DNA of 59,722 bases, taken from positions 1-59,722 of the forward strand of contig DATJXN010000134.1 of the NCBI GenBank assembly GCA_035500095.1. The letters are read 5' to 3'. The DNA is from Candidatus Binataceae bacterium (GTDB lineage Bacteria > Desulfobacterota > Binatia > Binatales > Binataceae). The position numbers and the translations under genes were made by a program. Below are positions 43,287 through 53,699 of the stretch, piece by piece. Positions within the stretch are counted from its first letter, which is position 1. Each line of letters opens with the position of its first letter. The notes beneath the pieces were generated by a model. The model was not told the origin of the DNA and did not search any database. It was given only the letters and a program-made list of their open reading frames with translations.

Positions 43287-44156
43287 ATGGAAGGGGTCGG
43301 GCTAGACCGTTTCCCCTCGTCGGGGTGGGCACAATGGCTCACCCGCGCCGCTGCGCCGCCCGCGGCGTCAATCACCTATTATCGCTCGATCTGGATTTCG
43401 GACCTGCATCTCGGGACGCTCCGCTGCAAGGCCGAACTGCTCCACGATTTCCTGCGCCATCATCGGGCCGACAATCTCTACCTGGTGGGCGACATCGTCG
43501 ACGGCTGGGTGCTCGGCCCCTCATGGTATTGGAGCGAGGCGCAAACGGCGGTGGTCGAGGAGATAGCCGAATGGCATCGGCGTGGCGCGCGGGTCGTATT
43601 TCTGCCGGGCAACCACGACGAGTTCAGCGCCGAACTGGTGCAATCCTTCTTCGGTCCCATTGCGGTAACGAACGAGCTGATTCATCGGACCGCCGAGGGT
43701 CGCCGGATGCTCGTGATCCACGGCCATCAGTTCGACGGCTCGCTCAATCCCAATCGATGGTTCGTGCGGATGGGCCATCAGGCCTATCTGACCGCGCTGC
43801 GCGTGGACCGCTGGTATAACGGCGATGGCCGCCTGCGGCGCGCGCGCAAGGGCCCGCTCTCTTCCTACCTCAAGGGCGGAGTCAAAAAGGCGGTCGAGTA
43901 CCTGACCGATTTCAGCGACCGTGCGGTGTCCGAAACGGCACGCAAGCACAAGGCGGACGGCGTGATCTGCGGCCACGTGCATCGCCCCGAGCAACGTCTT
44001 ATCGGCCCGATTTGGTACATCAACGATGGCGACTGGGTACACAGTTGCACGGCGGTCGCGGAGGACCGCAACGGCGTGCTCGCGCTGCTGCGATGGGACC
44101 GCGGGCACGGCCGGCAGGCCGCGTCCGATTCTTTGGCGGAGGCCGCGCTATCATGA
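43287..44156 (+). CDS. LpxH-like metallophosphoesterase
   Basis: The 289-residue protein has the calcineurin-type metal motifs in order: ISDLHLGT, VGDIVDGW, LPGNHDE, HGHQFDG and CGHVHRPE. The insert between NHDE and GHxH, and the W-rich segment after GDIVDGW, fit the UDP-2,3-diacylglucosamine diphosphatase group (LpxH/LpxH2). It may take part in lipid A synthesis or in turnover of another pyrophosphate lipid. It overlaps the following glycosyltransferase gene by 4 bases (ATGA), which points to lipid glycosylation. About 30 poorly conserved residues precede the domain, so translation could start later. Confidence 0.85.
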   Translation: MEGVGLDRFPSSGWAQWLTRAAAPPAASITYYRSIWISDLHLGTLRCKAELLHDFLRHHRADNLYLVGDIVDGWVLGPSWYWSEAQTAVVEEIAEWHRRGARVVFLPGNHDEFSAELVQSFFGPIAVTNELIHRTAEGRRMLVIHGHQFDGSLNPNRWFVRMGHQAYLTALRVDRWYNGDGRLRRARKGPLSSYLKGGVKKAVEYLTDFSDRAVSETARKHKADGVICGHVHRPEQRLIGPIWYINDGDWVHSCTAVAEDRNGVLALLRWDRGHGRQAASDSLAEAALS

Positions 44157-45400
44157 ATATCGGACGCCTTTTACCCTTACCGGCGCTGTCGGCGCGCGCG
44201 GCGCGCGAGCCCCGGATCGATCTCATCTTTTTCGACGCGGGCGGCGGCCATCGCGCGTCGGCGACCGCATTGAAGGAGCTCGCCGACCGTCAGCGCCGCT
44301 GCTGGCAGCTCCGGATGGTAAATCTACGCGAGATCCTGGAACCGATCGACGTGTTTCACCGGCTGACCGGCGTGCGCGTCGAGGACCTGTATAATCGGAT
44401 GCTCAAGTACGGATTGACTATTGGAACCGGGCCGATGCTGCGCGCGGTGCAGTTCCTGATCCGCCGGATGCACCCGCGCAACGTGGCGCTGCTCGCGCAA
44501 TACTGGCGGGAACAGCGGCCGGACCTGGTCGTGTCCATGATTCCCAATTTCAACCGCGCGGTTTTCGAGGGGCTCAGGATCGCAGACCGCGAGAGCGGCC
44601 GCCCGGCGACGCCAATGGTCACGATCCTGACCGACCTCGCCGACTGTCCGCCGCATTTCTGGATCGAGCGCCAGGAGCAACACCTCATTTGTGGCACCGC
44701 CAAGGCGGCCGAACAGGCGCTGGCGGCGGGTTATCCGCCGCGGCGCGTGCTTCGCACTTCGGGGATGATCGTGCGACCCGAGTTTTATGACCGCCGCCCT
44801 GAGCTCAGCCGCGAGCAGGAGCGCCGCCGCCTCGGTCTCGGCACCCAACTGCCGACCGGCCTCGTGATGTTCGGCGGATTCGGTTCGCGCCGGATGCTGA
44901 CGATTGCGCGGCGGATTGCCGAATCCGGGATAAAGACGCAGATGATCTTTCTCTGTGGCCACAATCAGCGCCTGCGCGCGCAGCTCCTCGCGATGAAGCT
45001 GCCCTTTCCGTGTTACATCGAGGGCTTCACGCGGGAAATTCCACGACTGATGCGACTTAGCGATTATTTCATCGGCAAGCCCGGCCCCGGCAGCGTCAGC
45101 GAGGCGCTGGTGATGGGCCTGCCGGTAATCGTCGAGCGCAATGCGCGGACCATGGTGCAGGAGCGCTACAATACGGAGTGGATCGAGTGCTACGAATTTG
45201 GCGTCGTGCTGCGATCGTTCAGCGAGATCGCGGCGGGAGTCGCGCGGATGCTCGACCCGCGCAGCTTCGCCCACTTTCGCGCGCGCGCCCGAGCGTCCAA
45301 TAACCGCGCCGTGTTCGAAATCCCCGACCTCCTCGACGCGCTCATCGCCGCCGCACGTCCGGAAACGGAGACCGTGGCGGGATTGCGGGCACTGGCCTGA
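44153..45400 (+). CDS. MGDG-synthase-like diacylglycerol glycosyltransferase (GT28-type)
   Basis: From ATG 44153 the 415-residue protein begins its domain with IDLIFFDAGGGHRASATALK, the N-terminal signature of monogalactosyldiacylglycerol and processive diacylglycerol glycosyltransferases. MIPNFNRAVFEGL, FGGFGSRRM and the UDP-sugar block YFIGKPGPGSVSEALVMGLP follow. Such enzymes add galactose or glucose to diacylglycerol at the inner membrane, often as a phosphate-saving replacement for phospholipids. Coupling to an LpxH-like phosphoesterase fits envelope-lipid remodelling. No phosphate-regulation site was recognised. Confidence 0.87.
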   Translation: MNIGRLLPLPALSARAAREPRIDLIFFDAGGGHRASATALKELADRQRRCWQLRMVNLREILEPIDVFHRLTGVRVEDLYNRMLKYGLTIGTGPMLRAVQFLIRRMHPRNVALLAQYWREQRPDLVVSMIPNFNRAVFEGLRIADRESGRPATPMVTILTDLADCPPHFWIERQEQHLICGTAKAAEQALAAGYPPRRVLRTSGMIVRPEFYDRRPELSREQERRRLGLGTQLPTGLVMFGGFGSRRMLTIARRIAESGIKTQMIFLCGHNQRLRAQLLAMKLPFPCYIEGFTREIPRLMRLSDYFIGKPGPGSVSEALVMGLPVIVERNARTMVQERYNTEWIECYEFGVVLRSFSEIAAGVARMLDPRSFAHFRARARASNNRAVFEIPDLLDALIAAARPETETVAGLRALA

Positions 45401-45430
45401 CACGCCGGCGCCTGGGAGGGCGCCACGACG

Positions 45431-46660
45431 ATGAAATTTCCGAGCGGGTTTCTATGGGGCACGGCGACGGCGGCGCATCAGGTCGAGGGCGGGAACATAA
45501 ACTGCGATTCGTGGCTGCTCGAGCATCTCGAGGACACCATCTATACGGAATCTTCCGGCGACGCCTGCGATCATTACCATCGCTACGCCGACGACATGGC
45601 GCTGCTGGCCAAGCTCGGCTTCAACGCCTATCGCTTCTCGGTCGAGTGGGCGCGCATCGAGCCCGAAGAGGGCGAGTTTTCGCTGGCGCAGCTCGAACAC
45701 TACCGGCGGATGCTCGCGGCGTGCCGCGACAACGGGCTCAAGGCGGTCGTCACGCTCCACCATTTCACCTCCCCGCGATGGCTGGCGGCGCGCGGCGGAT
45801 GGGAATCGCGCGAGACCGCGCGGCTGTTCGCGCGCTACTGCGAACGCATCGTCGGCCACCTCGGCGACCTGATCGACGTCGCCTGCACGCTCAACGAACT
45901 CAACCTTGGCGTCTTCCTGCACCAGACCGGCATCCTACACAGTGACGAGACCGTGTTGCGCTCGCCGATGCGGGCAGCGGCGGCGCGCGCGCTCGGCGTC
46001 GAGCCGAGGAAGTTTTCGAGCTTTCCGTTCTGCGTGCGCGCCCGCTCGCGCGACGTCCTGCTCGAGGCGCATCGCCTCGGCGTGCATGCGCTGCGCTCGG
46101 GGCCGGGGAAGTTCATGGTCGGGATGACGCTCGCGATGAGAGACATGCAGGCGCTCGCAGGGGGAACGCACGCTCGCGACCGCGACCGCCGCGAAGCCGA
46201 GGACATATTTCTCGAGGCGGCGCGGCACGACGATTTCATCGGCGTGCAGAGCTACGCCCGCCAGCGCTATGGCCCGGAGGGGATGCTGCCGCCGGAAAGC
46301 GGCGTCGAATTCACCCAAATGGGCTACGAATTCTGGCCCGAAGCGCTCGAGGCGACGATTCGCTATGCCAGCGCCGCCACTGAGCTGCCGGTCATCGTGA
46401 CCGAAAACGGCGTCGCCACCGATGACGATACGCGCAGGGTCGCATTCATCAAGCGCGCGATAGCCGGTGTCGCGCGATGCGTCGGCGACAATATCGACGT
46501 GCGCGGCTACTTCTACTGGTCCACCTTCGACAACTTCGAATGGCTCTTCGGCTACCATCCTAAATTCGGCCTGATCGCGGTCGATCGCGAGACGCAGCGG
46601 CGCACGGTCAAGCCGAGTGCCGAATGGCTGGGGCGCATCGCGCGCGCCAACGAAATCTGA
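45431..46660 (+). CDS. GH1 beta-glucosidase-like glycoside hydrolase
   Basis: The 409-residue protein starts with FPSGFLWGTATAAHQVEGG and keeps the GH1 catalytic pair: acid/base E156 in CTLNELN (the usual T-x-N-E-P, here with Leu) and nucleophile E325 in VIVTENG. RFSVEWARIEP and the YFYWSTFDNFEWLFGY aglycone block are also present. It has no signal peptide, so it acts in the cytoplasm. It starts 30 bases after the glycolipid synthase, suggesting a role in recycling the same glycolipid or sugar. The lack of Pro after the acid/base, and short length compared with about 440-450, are mild oddities. Confidence 0.88.
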   Translation: MKFPSGFLWGTATAAHQVEGGNINCDSWLLEHLEDTIYTESSGDACDHYHRYADDMALLAKLGFNAYRFSVEWARIEPEEGEFSLAQLEHYRRMLAACRDNGLKAVVTLHHFTSPRWLAARGGWESRETARLFARYCERIVGHLGDLIDVACTLNELNLGVFLHQTGILHSDETVLRSPMRAAAARALGVEPRKFSSFPFCVRARSRDVLLEAHRLGVHALRSGPGKFMVGMTLAMRDMQALAGGTHARDRDRREAEDIFLEAARHDDFIGVQSYARQRYGPEGMLPPESGVEFTQMGYEFWPEALEATIRYASAATELPVIVTENGVATDDDTRRVAFIKRAIAGVARCVGDNIDVRGYFYWSTFDNFEWLFGYHPKFGLIAVDRETQRRTVKPSAEWLGRIARANEI

Positions 46661-46855
46661 CCGGCGACCACCTCGGCTGGTCGAATCACCAGCTCCGCAA
46701 CGTTCGTCCTTCCGCTCCAGGACCAAGTTGATACCGATGGAGCCAATTGCCTCTTTGCGATACAAAGCAAAGATAAGCAAATCATGGCTAATCGCTGGCA
46801 CGCTCGATGCAAGGGAGGTAATGCGGAGGCCAATTGACGCGGGAGCGCTCGGACC

Positions 46856-47357
46856 ATGACCATCAACGCCAACACTATCGCCGAGCATCAGACGCGTGAA
46901 ATGCTGGGAGGCTGCCTGATGAGGCTCGCGGCCATGCCCCGGGATCTCGCGCGTCCCGCACGGTATCCCACACTTTGAGCGCAGCTTGGGTCTCTTCCGC
47001 AAAGTCGGTGAGGCCAATCTGCGCGAGGTTCCTCCGAGTACCTGAAGATTGTTGCCGACGAGGCGCAGGAGACGCCCCACATTCAGAACTTCACCGGCGA
47101 GGGCGTCGAGCATCCCGAACAGGTACGCAACGAGATGCTCATCGATCTGCGCGATTCTCTTGCGGCGATTTACGAAGACGTGTCGGTCATTATCAAGCAG
47201 CCGCCCGCTGAACTCGAGCGCGTGAGGAAGCCGCGGTCTGCCGCACCGTTCCTAGTAGTCTTGGCCGTCGTGGCCACTCATAGTCGCGGCGGCCGTCACC
47301 TTCAACTATGTGGAATACGAGCTGTTTGCAGATAATATCCTGAGCGCCGTACACTAG
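46856..47357 (+). pseudogene. Decayed paralogue of the downstream membrane-anchored protein
   Basis: Three reading frames together reproduce the product of the intact gene at 47579. Frame one (ATG 46856) reads TREMLGGCLMRLAAMPRDLA, against TRERLAVCLARLAAFRSGDL. Frame two (from 46962) reads GIPHFERSLGLFRKVGEANL followed by REVP, against GFPYFEGTLSLFRRLAHSNL. Frame three (from 47036) reads EYLKIVADEAQETPHIQNFT followed by GEGVEHP, against AEQAEKTLAQFREIMSFTGQ. A further frame change near 47270 restores a membrane helix and tail ending at TAG 47355-47357. At least three indels make it non-functional. It is a tandem duplicate that has diverged strongly. Confidence 0.8.
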
Positions 47358-47578
47358 GGCCGTCCTTTCATAGCAATCGCACCGCCCGCCCAAGAATCAA
47401 GCTCTTGGCGCGCGCTTTTTGTTGAAGAGAATCTGGGCGTCTATTTGAGCCCTGTGAAGCAAATTCATTTCACTGCTAAATTTGACATGTTTAAGAAGAT
47501 ATAGGGCTATCACTGACATAACTGACATGTTATAGGTAACCGTTCGAAATCATCATCGCTGAAGAACGAGAGGTATCG

Positions 47579-48124
47579 ATGACCACCGAGTCCGAGCGGG
47601 CGACACGCGAACGCCTGGCAGTTTGCCTCGCCCGATTGGCTGCTTTCAGGTCCGGGGATCTGGCGCAGGCCGGTCCGGGGTCGGTTTTCCGCGCGGGATT
47701 TCCCTATTTCGAGGGCACACTATCCCTTTTCCGCCGCCTGGCACATTCCAATTTGCGCGATCTTTCCCCGGAAGATCTGCACGCCGCCGCCGAGCAGGCG
47801 GAAAAGACTCTGGCGCAGTTTCGCGAAATCATGAGCTTCACCGGCCAGGGCGTGCAAAATCCGCGAAAAGCCGGCGCGGCAATGATCGGGGCAGTGCGCG
47901 ATGCGTATCCGGCGCTCGAAGAGACGTTAACGCCATTCATCACGGCGAAGGCGCCGCCCGCCACGCGCGCCGTTGCGCCCAAAGCGAAGCGGAACGTGAC
48001 GCTCGCGATCGGGCTGGCCGCTGCGGCAGCCGTGACGGCAGTCATTATCGCAAGCCGGCACGCTGACTATCTTTACCCGCAATATACCGTGCTTGCCGAG
48101 AAAGTGATGAGCGTGCTGCGCTGA
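47579..48124 (+). CDS. Hypothetical protein with C-terminal membrane anchor
   Basis: The 181-residue protein is mostly helical and acidic/basic mixed, with one membrane segment near the end (NVTLAIGLAAAAAVTAVIIA, about 141-160) and a short tail. I do not recognise a family. GAGG precedes the ATG by about seven bases. The related decayed copy just upstream shows that the blocks TRExL...CLxRLAA, FPxFExxLxLFR and FTGxGVxxP are conserved, so the gene is real. The upstream region is AT-rich and holds repeated TGACAT elements. A tail-anchored inner-membrane protein of unknown role is the best description. Confidence 0.7.
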   Translation: MTTESERATRERLAVCLARLAAFRSGDLAQAGPGSVFRAGFPYFEGTLSLFRRLAHSNLRDLSPEDLHAAAEQAEKTLAQFREIMSFTGQGVQNPRKAGAAMIGAVRDAYPALEETLTPFITAKAPPATRAVAPKAKRNVTLAIGLAAAAAVTAVIIASRHADYLYPQYTVLAEKVMSVLR

Positions 48125-48153
48125 TACTCACGGACGCGTTAAAGGCCGCCTCA

Positions 48154-49356
<1,203 letters not shown>

Positions 49357-49471
49357 CTTTCGATCCTTCCCTATGCTGCGTGCGCGTTTGCGCCGCCGAA
49401 CGCGGCTTGCGCGGCGATCGCGGCCCTCGCGATGCGTCCCGTTGCCGCAGCCGGCGCGTTTCGCCGCGCGA

Positions 49472-50251
49472 TCACGCGCCCGCCGCGTGTGCCCGTGCGG
49501 TGCGTTCGTTCAGGTCGCGCAGAACCGCAAGCTCGGCGGCGGTAGGCGGAACGGTTTCGGCGACGTCGGCTGCCACCCTGAGCGGCCATCCGGTGGCCGC
49601 TATCGCCTGCTCTGCGGTGACGCCGGGATGCAGACTCGTGAGCGTCAGTTCTTTCGTCGCCGGATCCGGCGTTAGAATTCCGAGGTCGGTTGTCACGGCG
49701 CTTGGCCCGCGGCCGGGCATCCCGAGCCTCGCACGGCTCGCGCCGCCGTCGAGGTAACCGGCCGAAGTGACGAAGTCCAGCTTCTCGACGAACGCGCGCT
49801 TGCTCTGGCGCAGCATGATCAGCACTTCGCGCGCGCTGCACGCGATTTCTGCCGCGCCGCCCGCGCCCGGCAATCGCACCTGCGGCGAGCGATAGTCGCC
49901 GACCACGGTCGTGTTGAGATTGGCGAAGCGATCGATCTGCGCCGCGCCCAGAAAGCCGACGTCCACGCGGCATCCTTGCAGCCAGTAAGCGAAAATCTCC
50001 GCGATCGAGACCACCGTGTCAGCGGTCTCGGCCAGATCGCCGTCGCCGATCGAAAGCGGCAGCACGTTCGGTTTCGCGCCGATCGTGCCCGATTCGTAAA
50101 TCAGGACCGCCTCGGGTGCATGGGTGCGCCGGGCGAGGTTGGCCGCCGCGCTCGGCAATCCGATCCCCACGAAGCACACCGCCCGGTCGCGCAGCATCCG
50201 CGCGGCGGCGACCGTCATCATCTCATCGGCGCTGTATCGCAGCTCAGCCAT
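49472..50251 (-). CDS. catJ: 3-oxoadipate CoA-transferase beta subunit (CatJ-like)
   Basis: The 259-residue protein belongs to the GctB/CatJ type of CoA-transferase beta subunits. VCFVGIGLPSAAANLARRTH forms the start of the fold, and the E53-S-G in LIYESGTIGAKP corresponds to the covalent-intermediate glutamate of the family (Glu54 of glutaconate CoA-transferase, from memory). GAAQIDRFANLNTT and the LTSLHPGVT block are also typical. It acts with the alpha subunit encoded just upstream (overlap of 8 bases) to move CoA from succinyl-CoA to 3-oxoadipate. The next step is the PcaF-like thiolase. Confidence 0.85.
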   Translation of the reverse strand: MAELRYSADEMMTVAAARMLRDRAVCFVGIGLPSAAANLARRTHAPEAVLIYESGTIGAKPNVLPLSIGDGDLAETADTVVSIAEIFAYWLQGCRVDVGFLGAAQIDRFANLNTTVVGDYRSPQVRLPGAGGAAEIACSAREVLIMLRQSKRAFVEKLDFVTSAGYLDGGASRARLGMPGRGPSAVTTDLGILTPDPATKELTLTSLHPGVTAEQAIAATGWPLRVAADVAETVPPTAAELAVLRDLNERTARAHAAGA

Positions 50252-51122
50252 TGGCCGCCTTGGCGGGCGGCGCGGCGCTCTCTGCCTTGAGGCTTCGCCG
50301 GAACCCGGCGAAATCCGCGGTTGCGATCACATGGCGTTCGATCCATCCGGTAAAGCTCGCACGCTCGCGCGCGATCTCGTCCCACTGCTGATAGAAGGAA
50401 TTATCGCGCGTGTAGTAGCCGAGCGCGTAGGACGGAAACGCGCCGCCCGCAACCTCGCATACCGCGCCGACCACCCATCCGGGCAGCACCGCCGAGTTCG
50501 CGCGCGGCTCCAGCCGATCAACGATTTCCTCGACCGTGACGATCGAGCGCCGCGCGGCCATCACCGCTTCCTTCTGGACTCCCACGATGCCCCACAGGAG
50601 CACGTTGCCCTTGCGGTCGGCCTGTTGCGCGTGGACCACGGCTACGTCGGGGCGGATCGCGGGCACCGCGGCGAGCTGTTCGCCGGTAAACGGGCACTCG
50701 ATGAATTTCACGCGCGAGTTGTACTTCGGCAAATCGGAGCCGAGGTAGCCCCGCAGCACGCCGAAGGGAAGATTGGATGCGCCCGCGACGTACGCGGCGG
50801 CCATCCCGGCATGGCTGTGCTCTTCGATCTCGAGCGGCCGCGGCCATCCGCGCTCGACCGCGTCGCGCAGCCGATGAAGCGAACCGACGCCCGGATTGCC
50901 GCCCCAGGAAAACACGAGCTTGCGTGCACAGCCCATCCCGATGAGCTGATCGTAGATGAGGTCGGGCGTCATCCGCACCAGCGTCAGATCGCGCCGGCCC
51001 TGGCGGATGATCTCGTGGCCGGCGGCCGAGGGAATCAGATGGGTGAAACCCTCCATCGCGACCGTGTCGCCGTCGCGGACGAATTCACGAATCGCCGTCT
51101 TGAGATCCAGAATCAGCGCCAT
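50244..51122 (-). CDS. catI: 3-oxoadipate CoA-transferase alpha subunit (CatI-like)
   Basis: The 292-residue protein is a GctA/CatI-type alpha subunit: DTVAMEGFTHLIPSAAGHEI, LVRMTPDLIYDQLIGMGC, FSWGGNPGVGSLHRLRDAVE and the AIRPDVAVVHAQQADRKGNV block that closes the CoA site. It should form a heteromeric enzyme with the overlapping beta subunit in the cytoplasm. Its ATG lies 10 bases after the aldehyde dehydrogenase stop. Family members also act on glutaconate and other acids; the surrounding hydroquinone genes favour 3-oxoadipate. Confidence 0.85.
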   Translation of the reverse strand: MALILDLKTAIREFVRDGDTVAMEGFTHLIPSAAGHEIIRQGRRDLTLVRMTPDLIYDQLIGMGCARKLVFSWGGNPGVGSLHRLRDAVERGWPRPLEIEEHSHAGMAAAYVAGASNLPFGVLRGYLGSDLPKYNSRVKFIECPFTGEQLAAVPAIRPDVAVVHAQQADRKGNVLLWGIVGVQKEAVMAARRSIVTVEEIVDRLEPRANSAVLPGWVVGAVCEVAGGAFPSYALGYYTRDNSFYQQWDEIARERASFTGWIERHVIATADFAGFRRSLKAESAAPPAKAANG

Positions 51123-51132
51123 CGCCGTCGTG

Positions 51133-52602
51133 TCATCGCTGGTAGTACGGGGGAAGCTTCGCGTCCACGTTGACCCAAACCGACTTCGGACTGGTGTACT
51201 CTTCGATCGACTCGATACCGAGGTCGCGGCCGTAGCCGGAGCTGCGCACGCCGCCGAACGGCGATCCCGGGTTGGCGCGCTTGTAGCAATTGATCCACAC
51301 CATCCCGGTCACGATCTGCCGCGCCACGCGATGCGCTCGCGCAAGGCTCGTGGTCCAGAGCCCCCCGCCGAGGCCGTAAACCGTATCGTTGGCGACGGCG
51401 ACCACCTCATCCTCATCCTTGAACGTGCTGACGGTCACAAAGGGGCCGAAGACCTCTTCCTGGCAGACGCGATCCTTGGGCCGCGCGCGGACCACAGTCG
51501 GCATCACGTAGCATCCCTTGGCCAGTTCGGCATCGGCAGGCGCCTTGCCGCCGAGCAGGATTTCGCCGCCTTCTTCGCGCGCGACCTTGCAATAGGAAAG
51601 CACGCGGTCGCGATGAGCGGGCGAGGTCAGCGGCCCCATCTCGGTGTGCGGATCGAGCGGATTGCCGAGCCTGATCGACGCCGCCAGCTTCAGGAAGCGA
51701 TCGAGAAATTGATCCGCGATCTTTTCATGCAGCAGCAGGCGCGAGCCCGCGATACAGGCCTGGCCCTGGTTGTGAAAGATCGCAAACGCGCTGCCGCCCA
51801 GCGCCGCGTCGAGGTCGGCGTCGTCGAACACGATATTGGCGCCCTTGCCGCCGAGCTCGAGCTGGACGCGCTTGAGGTTGCCCGAGGAAGCCTGCACGAT
51901 TCTGCGCCCGGTCGCGGTCGATCCGGTAAACGCTATTTTCTGCACCTGCGGATGCTCGGCGAGGTATTGGCCAGCGACGTTGCCGTAGCCGGGCACAATA
52001 TTCGCGACGCCGGGCGGGAAGCCGACCTCGCGCATCAGTTCCGCGATCTTGAGCGAGCTTAGCGGCGTAAGCTCGGCCGGCTTCAACACCACGCAATTGC
52101 CCGCGGCGAGCGCCGGCCCCATCTTCCAGCTCGTGAACATGATCGGGAAATTCCACGGCACGACCTGCCCCACCACGCCGAGCGGCTCGCGCTCGACGTA
52201 GTTGAGAAAGCCCGGGTCCACCGGCACCAGGCGTCCCTGCAGCTTGTCGGCCATCCCGCCGAAGTAGCGGAAGGTTGCGGCGGTGCGCGGCACGTCGAGC
52301 ATCCGCGTGTCGCGGATCGGATGGCCGGTGTCGATCGATTCGACGTGCGCGAGCTCCTCGGCGCGCGATTCGATCGCGTCGGCGAGTTTCAGCAGCAGCC
52401 GTCCGCGGTCGGCCGCGGCCAGTCCGCGCCACGCGGGAAACGCCTTATTTGCGGCCGCGACCGCCTTGTCGATATCGGCCTCGCGCGCCTCGGCGACGTC
52501 GGCGATCTTGGAATTGTCGTGCGGGTTAAAGACCTCGATCCTGCCGCGCGCCTCGGCCTCGACGAATTCGCCCCCGATGAACAGTTTGTTTTGCAACTGC
52601 AT
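51133..52602 (-). CDS. Aldehyde dehydrogenase, probable 4-hydroxymuconic semialdehyde dehydrogenase (HapE-like)
   Basis: The 489-residue NAD(P)-dependent enzyme has the ALDH signatures: VVPWNFPIMFTSWKMGPALA, FTGSTATGR, the general base E259 in LELGGKGANIVF and the nucleophile C293 in NQGQACIAGSR. It lies between the hydroquinone dioxygenase genes and the 3-oxoadipate CoA-transferase, so it should oxidise the ring-cleavage product 4-hydroxymuconic semialdehyde to maleylacetate. The sequence alone would also fit betaine-aldehyde or other ALDH subfamilies; the pathway role is inferred from context. It lies 64 bases after the HapD-like gene. Confidence 0.85.
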   Translation of the reverse strand: MQLQNKLFIGGEFVEAEARGRIEVFNPHDNSKIADVAEAREADIDKAVAAANKAFPAWRGLAAADRGRLLLKLADAIESRAEELAHVESIDTGHPIRDTRMLDVPRTAATFRYFGGMADKLQGRLVPVDPGFLNYVEREPLGVVGQVVPWNFPIMFTSWKMGPALAAGNCVVLKPAELTPLSSLKIAELMREVGFPPGVANIVPGYGNVAGQYLAEHPQVQKIAFTGSTATGRRIVQASSGNLKRVQLELGGKGANIVFDDADLDAALGGSAFAIFHNQGQACIAGSRLLLHEKIADQFLDRFLKLAASIRLGNPLDPHTEMGPLTSPAHRDRVLSYCKVAREEGGEILLGGKAPADAELAKGCYVMPTVVRARPKDRVCQEEVFGPFVTVSTFKDEDEVVAVANDTVYGLGGGLWTTSLARAHRVARQIVTGMVWINCYKRANPGSPFGGVRSSGYGRDLGIESIEEYTSPKSVWVNVDAKLPPYYQR

Positions 52603-52666
52603 AATCTACCAACTTGCCGCGGGCTTTCGGCGCGCGCCCGCGGCTGCTGAAAATCCGGACGGCTCG

Positions 52667-53644
52667 CTAAAAATCCACCGGATTCGATTTGAGCCGCTTC
52701 TTTGCGTAAAGCTCGGGCAGCGTCGGATCGTTGTTCTCCCACACCAGCAGGATCGAGCGCTTGGGCGAGTAGCCCTGATGGCGGATGTCGGCCGGCATCG
52801 CCGAAACGTCGCCCGCCTTCATCACCACCCGCGCGCGCGGCTCGCCGGTGTCGCGATCGCTCACGTCCCATTCGATCTCGTCGCTCAACTGCACGAACCA
52901 CTCCACCCGGTCGTTGCCGTGGATGACCGGCAGCATGTACTCCTCGGTAGTCGCGCAGATCAGGCTGTCCTTGACGGCGGCGCATACCGACGGATTCCAG
53001 GTCACGTCGGAGCGCGCGACGTAGCCGAAGAAGTTGAAGGCGTGGACCTCGTCCTCGAAGCCCGGCTCGGCGTGCACCTCGGGCTGGTCCTGGGCGACGT
53101 CGGCGAGCTGGCGATTGACCGGATTGCCGCCCGCGTCGGAGCGCAGCGGGATGTCGTCCTTCATCCCGACCATCCGTTTCGCGGTCAGACGCTTGCGCGC
53201 AATAGCCTTGCGGTTGCTGCCGCGCTTGGGGCCGAAGGCGCTGCCGGTCTCCTGCGGCGCGGCGAACGGGTCGAAGCCTTCGTTGGTCCAGTCTTCGAGC
53301 AACGCCTCGAACATCGCCTTGACGTCCTCGCTCTTCAAATTTTCGACGTGCTCGCGATGCTGCTTGCGGTAGCCGCCGTTGTAGAGCCCGGCGAAGACGT
53401 CGACATTGCCGTAGTGATTGGTGGTGCCGAAGACGTCATCGAAATTGACCGTGCCGTAGAAGAAGCTCCAGGCGAGATCGCGGATCATGGCGCGCAGAAA
53501 CGAATCAACCGGCATCGAATGCGAGCCGCCCGGCCAGGCGATATGCGCGAAGTACTCGTCGCGCTCGAACCTGAAGCCGCCGAGGGCGAAGCCGCGATAG
53601 CCGAAATCGTTGACCGCATCGTTGGCTTCTTTGGTCGCCGCCAT
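52667..53644 (-). CDS. Hydroquinone 1,2-dioxygenase large subunit (HapD/HqdB/PnpD-like)
   Basis: The 325-residue cupin-type protein has the length and layout of the large subunit of two-component hydroquinone dioxygenases. The iron ligands recalled from the PnpCD structure (His256, Asn258, Glu262, His303) have exact counterparts in spacing here: H242, N244 and E248 in VIHGNDRVEW, and H289 in DIRHQGYSP (offset +47). The enzyme cleaves hydroquinone between C1 and C2 to 4-hydroxymuconic semialdehyde using Fe(II) and O2. The N-terminal part (ALGGFRFERDEYFAHIAWPG) is also typical. The small subunit is encoded 55 bases upstream. Confidence 0.85.
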   Translation of the reverse strand: MAATKEANDAVNDFGYRGFALGGFRFERDEYFAHIAWPGGSHSMPVDSFLRAMIRDLAWSFFYGTVNFDDVFGTTNHYGNVDVFAGLYNGGYRKQHREHVENLKSEDVKAMFEALLEDWTNEGFDPFAAPQETGSAFGPKRGSNRKAIARKRLTAKRMVGMKDDIPLRSDAGGNPVNRQLADVAQDQPEVHAEPGFEDEVHAFNFFGYVARSDVTWNPSVCAAVKDSLICATTEEYMLPVIHGNDRVEWFVQLSDEIEWDVSDRDTGEPRARVVMKAGDVSAMPADIRHQGYSPKRSILLVWENNDPTLPELYAKKRLKSNPVDF

Positions 53645-53699
53645 CCTCAGTCCTCCGAGTGCCGTTTACGAACCGATGTCCCCGCTTTCGGCAGATTCC

